Positions 18,037 through 27,463 of a stretch of 64,000 bases of DNA are shown one piece after another. The stretch covers positions 480,001 through 544,000 of the forward strand of contig NZ_KB911255.1 in NCBI RefSeq assembly GCF_000383415.1, written 5' to 3'. Below the pieces are notes generated by a model. The model saw only the letters and a list, made by a program, of their open reading frames with translations, was not told the origin of the DNA and did not search any database. The stretch comes from Hyphomicrobium zavarzinii ATCC 27496 (GTDB taxonomy: Bacteria > Pseudomonadota > Alphaproteobacteria > Rhizobiales > Hyphomicrobiaceae). The stretch's first letter is position 1. Each line of letters starts with the position of its first letter. The position numbers and the translations under genes are program-made.

Positions 18037-19227
18037 TCAGTCCCTTTTCGACCTGATCCAGGAAATGTGTTTCCCTTTCAAGATTTGAGCATATAGCGAT
18101 AATTTTGAAATGGCATAAGCGGGTGCGCGGGCCAATTCAATTAATGTAATGTTATCCCTACCTACGCTTTGCCAGGCGAGCGCCACGGCGATCGTGAAAG
18201 CGGCGGCGATGGCGGCGGCGAGGATCAGGGGGGACGTGACCCCCGTCAGAAGCGCCCAGATTAGTGAGGCGACGCCGAAGACGGCGAGGGCCATCGCGTG
18301 CAACGCAAGCGGCGGCACAGCAGCATCGAGCGCCAGGGCGAAAAGTGGCCAATTTCGTGAGGTTATGGCTTCAGATAGTAAGAGCGGAACGCGGCGGGCT
18401 ATGGTTGTCAGGTGGCCGGTTTCCCAGCGAGCGCGCTGCGTTTGGCTGCCTTCCTCACTCACGGGAAAGCGGCTTGTGACGCGCGCCGTTGGACAAAACA
18501 TGGGGGGAATTCCGGCCCGGGCGAGGTCTAATCCGAGAACCAAATCTTCGGCGAGCTCGCCGGAATTAAGGTCGACCTTCGAAAAGGCGCCCCAGGGAAA
18601 TGCCATGCCGGTTCCCATGAGCTGGCAGGGCAGGCCAACATTGTAAAATCCGAGGGCGCGAAGATAGTTTTTAACCTTTGCGGCAAAAACCGCGATGCCG
18701 ACGCGCGGCGGCGGGCTTTCGGCGGGCGCAAGCAGCTCGTAGTGGGCCTGGACAGGGCGGCCGGTCTCGTAAGCTTCTTTGCCGATGGTCGGGAGGCAGC
18801 CGGAGTCGAGGGCGCAGTCCGCGTCCACGATGATGACCACGTCGGGAGGGTTCGAGGCGAGGTGGCGGATGCCGAAATCGAGGGCGTAGCTCTTGCCGCG
18901 CCGTGTGGTGTCCGTGCGCCGGACGACTTCGGCGCCGAGATTTTCGGCGATCTCGGCGGTTGCGTCGGTGCAGTTGTCGGCAACAACCAGCAGACGATCG
19001 CCGGGTGAAAGCTGATCGCGGATATTGAGAAGGGTCTCGGTGATGACGAGCGCTTCGTCGTGCGCGGGCACCAGCACGGCCAAGCGGGGTTTGGCGTCGC
19101 CCCGGCGTCTCTGCGGGCTCGAAAAGGCAAGGGCGGAGACGATCTCGACCAGAAGCACGGCTACCGGGACGGCCAGCACGATGCCTACAAGCAAGAGACC
19201 AGCGGTGGCGACGTCTAGGAGTGCCAT
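18037..19227 (-). CDS. Membrane family 2 glycosyltransferase (processive type)
   Basis: 396 residues. An N-terminal membrane helix (LLLVGIVLAVPVAVLLVEIV) is followed by the GT2 core LAVLVPAHDEALVI, VVADNCTDATAEIA, IIVDADCALD (DxD), and a late QRARWETGH, the (Q/R)xxRW motif of cellulose/hyaluronan synthase-like enzymes. Hydrophobic segments close the protein. It therefore belongs to the membrane-embedded GT2 type. Its stop lies 7 bp before the ATPase-like gene, and its start overlaps the stop of the GT4 gene by 13 bp. Role in EPS assembly is clear from context; the sugar is not. Confidence 0.85.
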   Translation of the reverse strand: MALLDVATAGLLLVGIVLAVPVAVLLVEIVSALAFSSPQRRRGDAKPRLAVLVPAHDEALVITETLLNIRDQLSPGDRLLVVADNCTDATAEIAENLGAEVVRRTDTTRRGKSYALDFGIRHLASNPPDVVIIVDADCALDSGCLPTIGKEAYETGRPVQAHYELLAPAESPPPRVGIAVFAAKVKNYLRALGFYNVGLPCQLMGTGMAFPWGAFSKVDLNSGELAEDLVLGLDLARAGIPPMFCPTARVTSRFPVSEEGSQTQRARWETGHLTTIARRVPLLLSEAITSRNWPLFALALDAAVPPLALHAMALAVFGVASLIWALLTGVTSPLILAAAIAAAFTIAVALAWQSVGRDNITLIELARAPAYAISKLSLYAQILKGKHISWIRSKRD

Positions 19228-20552
19228 TCTTCGATCTCGCGGCCTATCGCGTTGCTTTTGAAGAGCCGGGCGAGCTTTTCGGCTTCCTTGTCGATGTCAT
19301 GGCGTCCAACGACACGTGCGTAGCCGGCGTCTCCCATGCGCTTCAGGGCTTCGGGAGAGGAGGTGAGGCAAGCTTCCATGGCGTCCACCAGGGGCGTGAT
19401 GGCTGCGGCCGGCACGAGCCAGCCGGTTTCCCCGGGGATGACCAGCTCCGGAATGCCCGCGACGTACGTGGTGATCACAGGGCGGCGGAGCGCCATGGCC
19501 TCCATGATGACGACCGGCAGGCTCTCCTGGAAGCTCGGCAATACAAGCGCTTCGGCTGCGAGAATCTCGTCGCGCACGGCGGCGCTGCTGATCCAGCCGG
19601 TAATGGTGACAGCGCCGGACAGGCCGAGCGTTGCGATGCGGGCTTCGATCTCAGGGCGCATCTCGCCGTCGCCAGCCAGAACGAGATGAGATCCGCCGAT
19701 CCTCTTGCGCAACTCGCTGAAGGCGTCGAGAAGGACGAGTTGTCCCTTCTGCTCGCAGAGCCGTCCGACGCATACCAGGCGGCCTTTGGTCGGCTCCGGG
19801 CTTTCACTTGTGGCGCGGAATTCAGGCTCCAGCCCGCAATGGACTATCTTGATCTTTCCCCAGTCGGTGAGGTTGGCGCGGCGGAAGAGTTGCGCGCGGC
19901 AATAGGAATTCACGGCCGCGACGAACTTTGCGTGGCCGATCTTCTTGTCGAGGTGGAGACAATGGGCCTTGTCGAACTCGTCCGGGCCGTGGACCGTGAA
20001 GCTGTACGCCGGGCCGCCGAGCAGATGAACGAGTGTCGCGACCTCTGCCGAGTTGGTTCCGAAGTGAGCGTGAACGTGCTTGACGTCCGCTTCGCGCAGC
20101 CATTCGAGAATGAGACAGGCCTCGGCGAGATAGATGAGGTGATAGGGCGCGGAACGTTCTCCGCCCCAGGACATGCGCAGGGCTTCGCGCAAGGCGTTCG
20201 CGAACTGGCGGGGCGAGGCGAGCAGGGTGCGCCACGACGCCTTCAGGAGTGGCAGCATTCCCCCTTTCAGGGCGTAGCGGGTGCGTGCCTGCTCGGCGAT
20301 GTCCTCGGCATCCACGACTTCGGCATCCCATCCGCGAATGGCGACGCGCTCCACGGCGATACCTTGCCGCTCCACGGCCAGGATCTCCCGGCGGATGAAG
20401 GTGTGGCTGACCTTGGGGTATTGGTTGACGAGATAGGCAATCCGGAGCGGCTCGGCGCCGGGTTGCGTGGCGGCTGCCGCGCTCCGGGCATGAGGCTCGG
20501 CTGTGCTGGTCTTGTTCTCGGTAAAGGCGGTGCTCGGGGTCTCGCGATCCAT
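19215..20552 (-). CDS. Family 4 glycosyltransferase (WcaL/ExoL-like)
   Basis: About 445 residues. N-terminal half: RIAYLVNQYPKVSHTFIRRE, typical of WcaL-like GT4 enzymes. C-terminal half: KGRLVCVGRLCEQKGQLVLL (the 'vgRl...KG' motif), LAGDGEMRPEIEA, and LPSFQESLPVVIMEAMA with the E-x7-E donor-site pattern. I chose the ATG at 20552; the frame stays open to 20678 but that extension would overlap the flavin reductase gene. It probably transfers a sugar to the growing repeat unit at the inner membrane. It is the second gene of the minus-strand EPS run. Confidence 0.87.
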   Translation of the reverse strand: MDRETPSTAFTENKTSTAEPHARSAAAATQPGAEPLRIAYLVNQYPKVSHTFIRREILAVERQGIAVERVAIRGWDAEVVDAEDIAEQARTRYALKGGMLPLLKASWRTLLASPRQFANALREALRMSWGGERSAPYHLIYLAEACLILEWLREADVKHVHAHFGTNSAEVATLVHLLGGPAYSFTVHGPDEFDKAHCLHLDKKIGHAKFVAAVNSYCRAQLFRRANLTDWGKIKIVHCGLEPEFRATSESPEPTKGRLVCVGRLCEQKGQLVLLDAFSELRKRIGGSHLVLAGDGEMRPEIEARIATLGLSGAVTITGWISSAAVRDEILAAEALVLPSFQESLPVVIMEAMALRRPVITTYVAGIPELVIPGETGWLVPAAAITPLVDAMEACLTSSPEALKRMGDAGYARVVGRHDIDKEAEKLARLFKSNAIGREIEEWHS

Positions 20553-20595
20553 CACCGCAACTCTCAAACTCTCCGCACCCGGCACGGCGGCGTCC

Positions 20596-21156
20596 CTATT
20601 TGATACGCCCGCCCGAGACACATACCTCGTTGCGGGCCTGATCCCGCTCATCCTGCAAGCTCTGTTCCAAGCCCACATACGAGCCGCGCATGTAAAGGAG
20701 CGGGCTTGCCTCGGCGGACGCGGATCCTGCGATCACCTGCCCAAAGAATACGGTGTGGGACGAGGCGGTTCTGTATTCGGACAGGCGGCATTCGAGCCGG
20801 CAGACGGCGTCGGCCAGAATGGGCGCTCCGGTTACGCCCGGGGACCAGTTGCCGGTCTCGAAGCGGGCTTCTCCATAAGCGCGGGTGGCGCCCGAAAAGA
20901 CGCGCGCGACGCTCTCCTGATGAACGGCAAGCGCGTTGATGCTGAAGAAGCCGTTCCGAATGATCGGGTCGTGGGCGCCCGCCGTGCGATTGACGCAGAC
21001 GATGACGGTCGGCGGCAAATCTGTCAGCGAGCACACGGCGCTCGCGGTCAGGCCCATGCGGTTGCCGGGTGCGCCGGTGGCCACGACGGACACTTGTCCA
21101 GGTACGTTTCGCATGAGTCCGCGAAACACATGACGGTCGATTGGTTCGGCGCTCAT
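20596..21156 (-). CDS. Flavin reductase (HpaC/RutF-like, FMN-binding split barrel)
   Basis: 186 residues. RGLMRNVPGQVSVVATGAPG, GLTASAVCSLTDLPPTVIVC (the TASS-like FMN-site segment), GFFSINALAVHQESVARVF and FETGNWSPGVTGAPILADAV match short-chain flavin reductases that use NAD(P)H to supply FMNH2 to partner monooxygenases. It heads the minus-strand EPS run, where nothing else needs a flavin. The only monooxygenase-like domain in the window is the luciferase-type insert of the synthetase at 35.2-39.9 kb, so I infer it may serve that domain. Partner identity is unproven. Confidence 0.87.
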   Translation of the reverse strand: MSAEPIDRHVFRGLMRNVPGQVSVVATGAPGNRMGLTASAVCSLTDLPPTVIVCVNRTAGAHDPIIRNGFFSINALAVHQESVARVFSGATRAYGEARFETGNWSPGVTGAPILADAVCRLECRLSEYRTASSHTVFFGQVIAGSASAEASPLLYMRGSYVGLEQSLQDERDQARNEVCVSGGRIK

Positions 21157-21428
21157 GAACGTTCCGAAAAGCCTTGGCCTTGCATCAGGCCGCTATTCGC
21201 CTGTCCTTACGACGACATTGGTCGGATCGCCACCACGGACCGTCCGAAGTATGCCAACAGGCGATTGCAGCATACACCTCAAACCGCCAATACAGTTAAG
21301 AGCGGCGAACGCCTTATTTTGGATCAACAATGGCGCGCGGGGCGCGTCATAAACCGAACCAACGGACAGTTCTTGCACGGAAAGCGCGGAGACCATTAAG
21401 GCATTGGTCGCGATACGACGAGCAAAGG
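21157..21428. promoter_or_regulatory. Divergent spacer between flavin reductase and rfbC
   Basis: About 270 bp, less GC-rich than the genes, without a credible coding frame. It must hold the promoters for the minus-strand EPS run and the plus-strand rfb genes. No clear operator was recognised. Confidence 0.4.
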
Positions 21429-21995
21429 ATGCCGGATCAGGTGATCTTCGAGAGATGCCATATTCCCGACGTGATCAAGATCACGCCAAAGCGGCATGGC
21501 GACAGTAGAGGCCATTTCGTCGAGCTTTTTCGTGCGGATCTGTTTCAGTCGCAAGCGGGCGATGTGCAGTTCGTGCAGTACAATCAATCTCTTTCCCGTC
21601 CTGCGGGCACGGTGCGCGGGCTTCACTATCAGATCGCGCCGGCCGCTCAAGGAAAGCTTGTCCGTTGCGCGCAGGGTGCGATGCTAGACGTCGCAGTCGA
21701 CGTGCGGCGCTCCTCGCCCACCTTCGGTCAGCACGTGGCGGTAAAACTTTCCTCGGAGGACGACAGCCAGCTTTGGATTCCGCCGGGGTTTGCGCACGGT
21801 TTCTGTACCCTCGTTCCGGATACCGAGGTCTGGTACGCGGTGACGAGCACCTACAGTCCCGAGCACGAGCGCGGGGTTTTGTGGGACGATCCCGACCTCA
21901 ACATTGCCTGGCCGCTGGCGGGGCTGGAGCCGCTGGTCTCGCCGCGCGACGCCAAGCTGCCGAGATTTCACGACCTTGCGCGCGACTTCGAATAA
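21429..21995 (+). CDS. rfbC: dTDP-4-dehydrorhamnose 3,5-epimerase
   Basis: 188 residues, the usual length. Family motifs: [33 protein letters not shown] (catalytic His region), [31 protein letters not shown] and the Tyr-bearing [19 protein letters not shown]. It converts dTDP-4-keto-6-deoxyglucose to dTDP-4-keto-L-rhamnose in the cytoplasm. The ATG at 21429 is preceded by AAAGG. First of four rfb genes in the order C-B-D-A; 13 bp separate it from rfbB. Confidence 0.93.
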   Translation: MPDQVIFERCHIPDVIKITPKRHGDSRGHFVELFRADLFQSQAGDVQFVQYNQSLSRPAGTVRGLHYQIAPAAQGKLVRCAQGAMLDVAVDVRRSSPTFGQHVAVKLSSEDDSQLWIPPGFAHGFCTLVPDTEVWYAVTSTYSPEHERGVLWDDPDLNIAWPLAGLEPLVSPRDAKLPRFHDLARDFE

Positions 21996-22008
21996 GCCGG
22001 AGAGACAG

Positions 22009-23067
22009 ATGCGTATAGTGGTGACGGGAGGAGCCGGGTTCATCGGGTCGGCGCTGGTGCGCTATCTCGTCAACGAGGCCGGCGCGGAAGTGCTGACGTT
22101 CGACAAGCTCACTTATGCGGGCAACCTGGCCAGTTTGCGTGCGGTGGAGCACGCTCCGAACCATCGCTTCCTGCGGGCCGATATTTGCGACCGGCAGGCC
22201 GTTGCGGCAGCCCTCAACGACTTCCAGCCGGACCGGATCTACCATCTGGCGGCGGAAAGCCACGTCGACCGGTCCATCGACGGCTCGGCGGATTTCATCC
22301 AGACGAATATCGTCGGCACCTACACTCTGATCGAGGCAGCGCGCCACTACTGGCTCGGACTCGATGAGGCGCGCAAAGCAAGCTTTCGGTTCCTTCATGT
22401 CTCGACGGACGAGGTCTACGGCTCGCTCGAGGCGGACGGCTTCTTCACCGAGCAAACGGCCTACGATCCGAGCTCGCCTTATTCGGCGTCGAAAGCCGCT
22501 TCCGATCATCTGGTCATGTCGTGGCACCGCACCTATGGCTTCCCCGCGATCATCTCCAACTGCTCCAACAATTACGGGCCGTATCATTTTCCCGAGAAGC
22601 TCATTCCTCTCACGATCCTGAACGCGCTCGATGGCAAGCCGTTGCCGGTCTACGGAAACGGCTCGAACGTCCGTGATTGGCTCTATGTGGAGGATCACGC
22701 CCGCGCCCTGCACCTGATTGCGGGCAAGGGACGGCTCGGCGAGAAGTACAACGTGGGCGGGCGCAACGAGCGGCGGAACATCGACGTCGTGGAGGCGATC
22801 TGCGGCATTCTCGATCGGGTGCGTCCGGCGCGCGAGCCGCATGCCAATCTCATCCGCTTCGTGACGGACCGCCCCGGGCACGACTACCGCTATGCCATCG
22901 ACGCGTCACGGCTGGAAACCGAGCTTGGCTGGCGCGCTAAGGAAACCTTCGACACCGGCATCGAGAAGACGGTGCTGTGGTATCTCGATAATGACTGGTG
23001 GTGGCGTCCGCTGCGCGAGAAGGTCTATTCCGGCGAGCGGCTCGGCACTGCTGTCGGCGCCGGATAG
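22009..23067 (+). CDS. rfbB: dTDP-glucose 4,6-dehydratase
   Basis: 352 residues. Short-chain dehydrogenase fold: [19 protein letters not shown] (Rossmann motif), [24 protein letters not shown] and [13 protein letters not shown] (the YxxxK pair), and a late [10 protein letters not shown]. It makes dTDP-4-keto-6-deoxyglucose, the precursor of dTDP-L-rhamnose. The ATG at 22009 follows GGAGAGAC; the frame is open further upstream but that would overlap rfbC. Its stop is 5 bp before rfbD. Confidence 0.95.
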   Translation: MRIVVTGGAGFIGSALVRYLVNEAGAEVLTFDKLTYAGNLASLRAVEHAPNHRFLRADICDRQAVAAALNDFQPDRIYHLAAESHVDRSIDGSADFIQTNIVGTYTLIEAARHYWLGLDEARKASFRFLHVSTDEVYGSLEADGFFTEQTAYDPSSPYSASKAASDHLVMSWHRTYGFPAIISNCSNNYGPYHFPEKLIPLTILNALDGKPLPVYGNGSNVRDWLYVEDHARALHLIAGKGRLGEKYNVGGRNERRNIDVVEAICGILDRVRPAREPHANLIRFVTDRPGHDYRYAIDASRLETELGWRAKETFDTGIEKTVLWYLDNDWWWRPLREKVYSGERLGTAVGAG

Positions 23068-23072
23068 CTCCC

Positions 23073-23950
23073 ATGCGCATCGTCGTCACCGGCAAGAAGG
23101 GGCAAGTGGTTCAGGCGCTTCTGGAACGCGGGCCTGCGTTCGGCGCTGACATCGTGCCCCTCGGCCGGCCGGAGCTCGATCTCGCGAGCCCCGAGCGCGT
23201 GGGCGCGCTGTTGGCCGCTGCGAGGGCGGATCTCATTGTCTCCGCCGCGGCTTACACCGCGGTCGACAAGGCTGAGAGCGAGCCCGATCTCGCCTACGCT
23301 GTGAACGCGGAGGGGCCACGGGCGCTGGCGGAGGCTGCGAGCTCACTTGGCGTTCCGCTGATCCATATTTCGACCGACTATGTGTTCGACGGTTCAAAGG
23401 ATAGCCCCTGGACCGAGACCACATCCCTGCGCCGCTCGGCGTCTATGGCGCGTCGAAGCTCGCGGGCGAAAACGCCGTGCTTGCTGCTTCCCCCAACACT
23501 GTCGTTCTGAGGATCGGGTGGGTGTACAGCCCGTTTGGCGCCAATTTCGCGAAGACGATCCTTCGGCTGGCGGGGGAGCGGGACGTCCTGCGTATCGTTT
23601 CGGATCAGGTGGGCGCGCCGAGCTCCGCGCTCGACGTCGCCGACGGTGTTCTGACCGTGGCACGGAATGTGCTCTCCGAACCCGATCGGGCGGATTTGCG
23701 TGGGCTGTTCCACATGGGGGCAGGCGGCGAAGCCACCTGGGCGGAATTTGCGGCCGAGATCTGTGATTGGCTGCGGGCGAGAAAGGGCAGGACTGTGACG
23801 GTGGAGAAGATCACGACCGCCGACTATCCCACGCCTGCGCGGCGGCCCGCCAACTCGCGGCTGGACAGCGGCAAGCTCGCGTCGCTGCACGGCTATCGCA
23901 TGCCGCTATGGCGCGCTTCACTACCGGGCGTGCTCGAGCGGCTCGCCTAA
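23073..23950 (+). pseudogene. rfbD: dTDP-4-dehydrorhamnose reductase, frameshifted as written
   Basis: Reading frame 1 from ATG 23073 gives MRIVVTGKKGQVVQALLE through ADLIVSAAAYTAVDKAESEP and HISTDYVFDGSKDSPWTET, then turns to nonsense and ends at 23510. The rest of the family sequence continues in another frame: PAPLGVYGASKLAGENAVL (YxxxK site), LRIGWVYSPFG and SDQVGAPSSALDVADGVLT, up to LPGVLERLA and the stop at 23950. One missing base at about 23416-23426 would restore a full reductase of about 290 residues. All catalytic blocks are intact on both sides, so this is either a recent mutation or a sequencing error. The enzyme makes dTDP-L-rhamnose, and rfbC, rfbB and rfbA beside it are intact. 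Confidence 0.88.
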
Positions 23951-23982
23951 AGACGATCTCGCGGCATGGCATCGAGGGTATC

Positions 23983-24855
23983 ATGAAGGGCATCATTCTG
24001 GCGGGCGGTAGCGGAACGCGGCTGCATCCGATGACGCACGTCACGTCGAAGCAGCTCCTCCCCGTCTACGACAAGCCGATGGTCTACTATCCGCTGACCA
24101 CGCTGATGCTGGCCGGGATCCGGGACATTCTTTTGATCTCTACGCCGCATGACCTGCCGAACTTTCAGCGTCTGCTCGGTGACGGATCACAATGGGGAAT
24201 CTCGCTCACCTATGCCGAGCAGCCTCATCCCGAAGGACTTGCGCAGGCCTATATCATCGGCGCGGATTTCGTTGCCGGGCAGCGCTCTTGCCTAATCCTG
24301 GGCGACAACATCTACTACGGTCACGGACTGCCGGAGCTATTGAAGGTGGCGGTTGGCCGGCAGAGCGGCGCGACGGTTTTCGCCTACCATGTCACCGATC
24401 CCGAGCGTTACGGCGTCGTCGAGTTCGATCAGGGCATGAAGGCGGTCTCCATCGAGGAGAAGCCGGTGAAGCCCAAATCCAACTGGGCCGTGACGGGCCT
24501 CTATTTCTACGACGAGAAGGCGCCTCACATCGCAGTGGGGCTCAAGCCGTCCGCGCGGGGCGAGCTCGAGATCACGGACATGAACCGCGCCTACCTCGAC
24601 AGCGGCACGCTTTCGGTCGAGTTGATGGGACGAGGCTATGCGTGGCTCGATACCGGGACGCCCGACAGCCTGATCGAGGCTGCGGAGTTCGTTCGCACGC
24701 TTGAGAAGCGGCAAGGCTTCAAGATCGCGTGTCCGGAGGAAGTGGCGTGGCGGATGCGTTTCATCGACGGGGCGCAACTCGAAGCCGCTGCGGTGCGGCA
24801 TGGAAAGAGCGCATACGGACAGTATCTCTCGCGGCTGCTCACATCACAGAGCTGA
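23983..24855 (+). CDS. rfbA: Glucose-1-phosphate thymidylyltransferase
   Basis: 290 residues, normal length. [18 protein letters not shown] is the nucleotidyltransferase signature. It is followed by [35 protein letters not shown] and the sugar-site [20 protein letters not shown]. It makes dTDP-glucose, the first step to dTDP-L-rhamnose. GAGGGT stands just before the ATG. Last of the rfb group; 330 bp of non-coding sequence follows. Confidence 0.95.
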   Translation: MKGIILAGGSGTRLHPMTHVTSKQLLPVYDKPMVYYPLTTLMLAGIRDILLISTPHDLPNFQRLLGDGSQWGISLTYAEQPHPEGLAQAYIIGADFVAGQRSCLILGDNIYYGHGLPELLKVAVGRQSGATVFAYHVTDPERYGVVEFDQGMKAVSIEEKPVKPKSNWAVTGLYFYDEKAPHIAVGLKPSARGELEITDMNRAYLDSGTLSVELMGRGYAWLDTGTPDSLIEAAEFVRTLEKRQGFKIACPEEVAWRMRFIDGAQLEAAAVRHGKSAYGQYLSRLLTSQS

Positions 24856-25185
24856 GCGTCGCCGGGAAGCGCGCTTTCATTCGACACCTGTCAGTCAGAT
24901 GACTGATTTATAACTCGGCCCTCTGCCTCCGAAAATATCAGTCAGCTGATGGAGTTGACCCCGTTGGCGTGCCCGTTCCGCCTTTACGGTGGATCAGCAA
25001 CGTTAACCAATTTATTTGTTTATCCTTTCCAAAACGTTGATGTAACGAAATATTATCCACGCATCCAAGCCTGAAATTTTACGGTATGGCGCGCTGGACC
25101 GGGGCGATGGAGCACGTCTGCGCATGCTTATTTTCGAGCGCGACGGCCAAAGAATTAGAATTGCGCGCGCGTGGTCGGGACAGTT
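24856..25185. promoter_or_regulatory. Intergenic region before the EPS-priming transferase
   Basis: 330 bp without a gene. The left half holds a perfect palindrome and a related half copy (annotated separately). The middle holds CGTTAACCAATTTATTTG at 25001-25018 in an AT-rich stretch, a likely promoter area for the sugar-phosphate transferase. Confidence 0.5.
24891..24949. promoter_or_regulatory. Two operator-like TCAGTCA repeats
   Basis: TCAGTCAGATGACTGA at 24891-24906 is a perfect palindrome with a 2-base centre. TCAGTCAGCTGA at 24938-24949 repeats the left half and part of the right half, 47 bp (about 4.5 helical turns) further on. The pair sits upstream of the EPS-priming transferase and may bind a dimeric regulator; the regulator is unknown. 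Confidence 0.45.
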
Positions 25186-26652
25186 ATGGCTGAGAGTAAC
25201 GTGCACGTTGAGCCCGTGTCGGCGAGGGCTCGGCAGCTCGCGCGGGTGGATAGTGCTCGATCTGGAGTTCTGTCCAAGTTCGAGAACTGCATAACGGCCT
25301 GTGCGATTGCCGAAGGGCTCTCGGTCATCCTGGCGGCTGCGGTTGCCAAGTTTCTCTACATCGATCTGTTTCTTGACCAGGATCAGGGCCTGCTTCCCTA
25401 TCTCGCGCCCGCGCCTCTGCTCTCTGTCACGCTTTACCTATTTATGAAGCAGGCGGGGCTGTACGAGCCCAATGTTCTGGTCGATCGCGTCGTCGGCTAC
25501 GGGAAGCTCTGGGGGGCGCTCGCGATGTCGCTCCTCGTCCTCTTGGGCATTCTCTACATCTTCAAGAGCGCTGAAGGGTATTCGCGCGGCTGGTTCCTGA
25601 CCTGGTTCGCGCTCAGCGCCGTGGCTCTCGTCACGGTGCGTGTGGCTGCGATGCGGCGCGTGCGCCATATGGTTGCGACCGGTCAGCTCCGTCGGCGGGT
25701 GGCCATCTTCGGCACGCTCGAGTTTATCACCGCCATGAAGGATCAGATCGAAAACTCCGAGCAATCAGTGGTGGTCGAGGGCGTGTATCTCGCCAAGCCC
25801 GCCGCGATCGGCAGCTCGGATCTGCCTCTCGACGGTGGCCTCGCGGAGCTCAAGGACGCGATCGAGCGCAACGAGTTCGACACCGTTTTCATCGGCTTGC
25901 CGGCCCAGGATACGGCCCGGATTCAAACGGCGGTGAACGGGCTGGCGTCGTACTCGACTGAGCTTTTGCTGTGCACCGAACTCGATCCTTATCCGGTGGT
26001 CGTCCACGGCTCGCGGAATTTCGGTCCGCTCAGGACCAACGTCGTGAACCTGGTGCCGCTTTCCGAGAGCAACGTGCTCCTGAAGTCGATGCTGGACTAC
26101 GCGGTTGCGCTGGTCGGCCTGATCGTGCTCGCCCCGCTGCTCGCGGTGGTGGCGCTCGCCATCAAGATCGACAGCCCCGGCCCGGTCTTCTTCCGGCAAC
26201 GCCGCTATGGCCAGAACAACAGCATCTTCCGGATCTTCAAGTTCCGCACCATGGCGGTGACGGAGGATGGCCCGACGGTCAAGCAAGCCGAGCGCGATGA
26301 TCCCCGTGTGACGCGAATGGGCCGTATTCTAAGGCGTACGAGCATTGACGAGCTTCCGCAGCTCCTCAACGTTCTCACTGGCGACATGTCGATCGTGGGG
26401 CCGCGCCCCCATGCGCTGGCGCATGATCAGCTCTTCGAGCAGAAGCTCGATCTCTTCTCCCGCCGCCGCCGGGTGCGTCCCGGTTTGACCGGATGGGCGC
26501 AGGTGCATGGGTTCCGAGGCGAGACGAAGACGACCGAGGATATCCGCAGCCGCATGCAGCACGATCTCTATTACATCGACAACTGGTCGATCTGGCTCGA
26601 TATCGAGATCATCACGCGCACGGTGTTCGTGCTGTTCCGCGGCGCGTACTGA
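25186..26652 (+). CDS. Polyprenyl-phosphate sugar-1-phosphate transferase (WcaJ/PssA-like)
   Basis: 488 residues. An N-terminal half with about four hydrophobic helices and a CoA-binding-like part (RRRVAIFGTLEFI) is followed by the conserved catalytic domain: KSMLDYAVALVGLIVLAPLL, SPGPVFFRQRRYGQNN, FRIFKFRTM, DPRVTRMGRILRRTSIDELPQ, MSIVGPRPHA and RPGLTGWAQVHGFRGET. It transfers a sugar phosphate, typically glucose or galactose, to undecaprenyl phosphate and so starts EPS repeat-unit synthesis at the inner membrane. The ATG at 25186 follows GGGA by 6 bases; GTG 25171 is an alternative. Convergent with the WecG-like gene. Confidence 0.93.
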   Translation: MAESNVHVEPVSARARQLARVDSARSGVLSKFENCITACAIAEGLSVILAAAVAKFLYIDLFLDQDQGLLPYLAPAPLLSVTLYLFMKQAGLYEPNVLVDRVVGYGKLWGALAMSLLVLLGILYIFKSAEGYSRGWFLTWFALSAVALVTVRVAAMRRVRHMVATGQLRRRVAIFGTLEFITAMKDQIENSEQSVVVEGVYLAKPAAIGSSDLPLDGGLAELKDAIERNEFDTVFIGLPAQDTARIQTAVNGLASYSTELLLCTELDPYPVVVHGSRNFGPLRTNVVNLVPLSESNVLLKSMLDYAVALVGLIVLAPLLAVVALAIKIDSPGPVFFRQRRYGQNNSIFRIFKFRTMAVTEDGPTVKQAERDDPRVTRMGRILRRTSIDELPQLLNVLTGDMSIVGPRPHALAHDQLFEQKLDLFSRRRRVRPGLTGWAQVHGFRGETKTTEDIRSRMQHDLYYIDNWSIWLDIEIITRTVFVLFRGAY

Positions 26653-26713
26653 GGACGCGCCGTTAGTTCAAGCTATAGCTGACGTGGGATTTGCGTTGGC
26701 TGGGAGCCAGACC

Positions 26714-27463
26714 TCAGCGGCGGGCCAATCCGCCCAGCAGAACGCCCGGAAATACGTACAGGCATTCGAGGTAACGGCGTGCGAGGCGGCGCGGATTGAG
26801 CGCCATGCGCCACAGCCACTCGCAGCCGAGGGTTTGGAACACCTTCGGGGCGCGGCGTTGATGGCCGGCGAGGAAATCCAATCCTGCGCCGATGCATATG
26901 AACGAAACGCCTTCCACTTCCTGGGCGCACCGGTCGGCAAAAATCTCCTGCTTCGGTGCGCCGAGGGCAACGAAACAGATTTTGGCGCCGGAGCTCTTGA
27001 TGAACTCGATGCCTTCGTTGGCCTCTCCGGAGAGGACATCAATGCCGTGGGGCGGAGAGTACACACCGGCGATGGTGAGGCCGGGATGGTCTTTCTTGAG
27101 ATGGCGCGCCGATCCGGCAAGAGAGTCGAACGTGGAGCCGAACAGCAGCACCGGTAGGCCACGGCGGCTCGCTTCCGCGCAGAGAGGCTCGATCAGGTCC
27201 GCCCCCGTCGTGCGGGACAGGTGCCGTCCTTGAAGGCGGCCAGCGAGAACGATGGGAAACCCGTCCGCCAAAACGATGCGTGCCCTGTCGTAAGCAGCGC
27301 GGAACGCCTTGTTGCAGCGCAGTTTTACGATGTGGTCGAGATTGAGGGTGAAGACCGAGAAGGATTTCCCCGAGCCCACCTCCTCGCAGACGCGTGAAGA
27401 CGCATCTCCCAGGGAGAGTGTCTCGACATTTACACCTTCGACTAGAAATGGATCGCTGTGCAC
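26714..27463 (-). CDS. WecG/TagA/CpsF-family glycosyltransferase (GT26)
   Basis: 249 residues. FTLNLDHIVKLRCNKAFRAA, ARIVLADGFPIVLAGRL (the catalytic DG pair), RTTGADLIEPLC, LFGSTFDSLAGSARHLKK, and late VALGAPKQEIFADR and CIGAGLDFLAGHQRRAP are the standard blocks of this family. The C-terminus LECLYVFPGVLLGGLARR is amphipathic and may attach it to the membrane. It adds an N-acetylmannosaminuronate-type or other sugar to the lipid-linked acceptor. A GTG start at 27463 is assumed, without a clear ribosome-binding site. Confidence 0.88.
   Translation of the reverse strand: MHSDPFLVEGVNVETLSLGDASSRVCEEVGSGKSFSVFTLNLDHIVKLRCNKAFRAAYDRARIVLADGFPIVLAGRLQGRHLSRTTGADLIEPLCAEASRRGLPVLLFGSTFDSLAGSARHLKKDHPGLTIAGVYSPPHGIDVLSGEANEGIEFIKSSGAKICFVALGAPKQEIFADRCAQEVEGVSFICIGAGLDFLAGHQRRAPKVFQTLGCEWLWRMALNPRRLARRYLECLYVFPGVLLGGLARR

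Noticed and set aside
21157-21428. A riboswitch or attenuator before rfbC
   Set aside because: No conserved aptamer blocks or terminator hairpin with a T-run could be seen.
25012-25349. Short minus-strand frames at the start of the sugar-phosphate transferase
   Set aside because: They overlap the AT-rich promoter and the well-supported transferase N-terminus.
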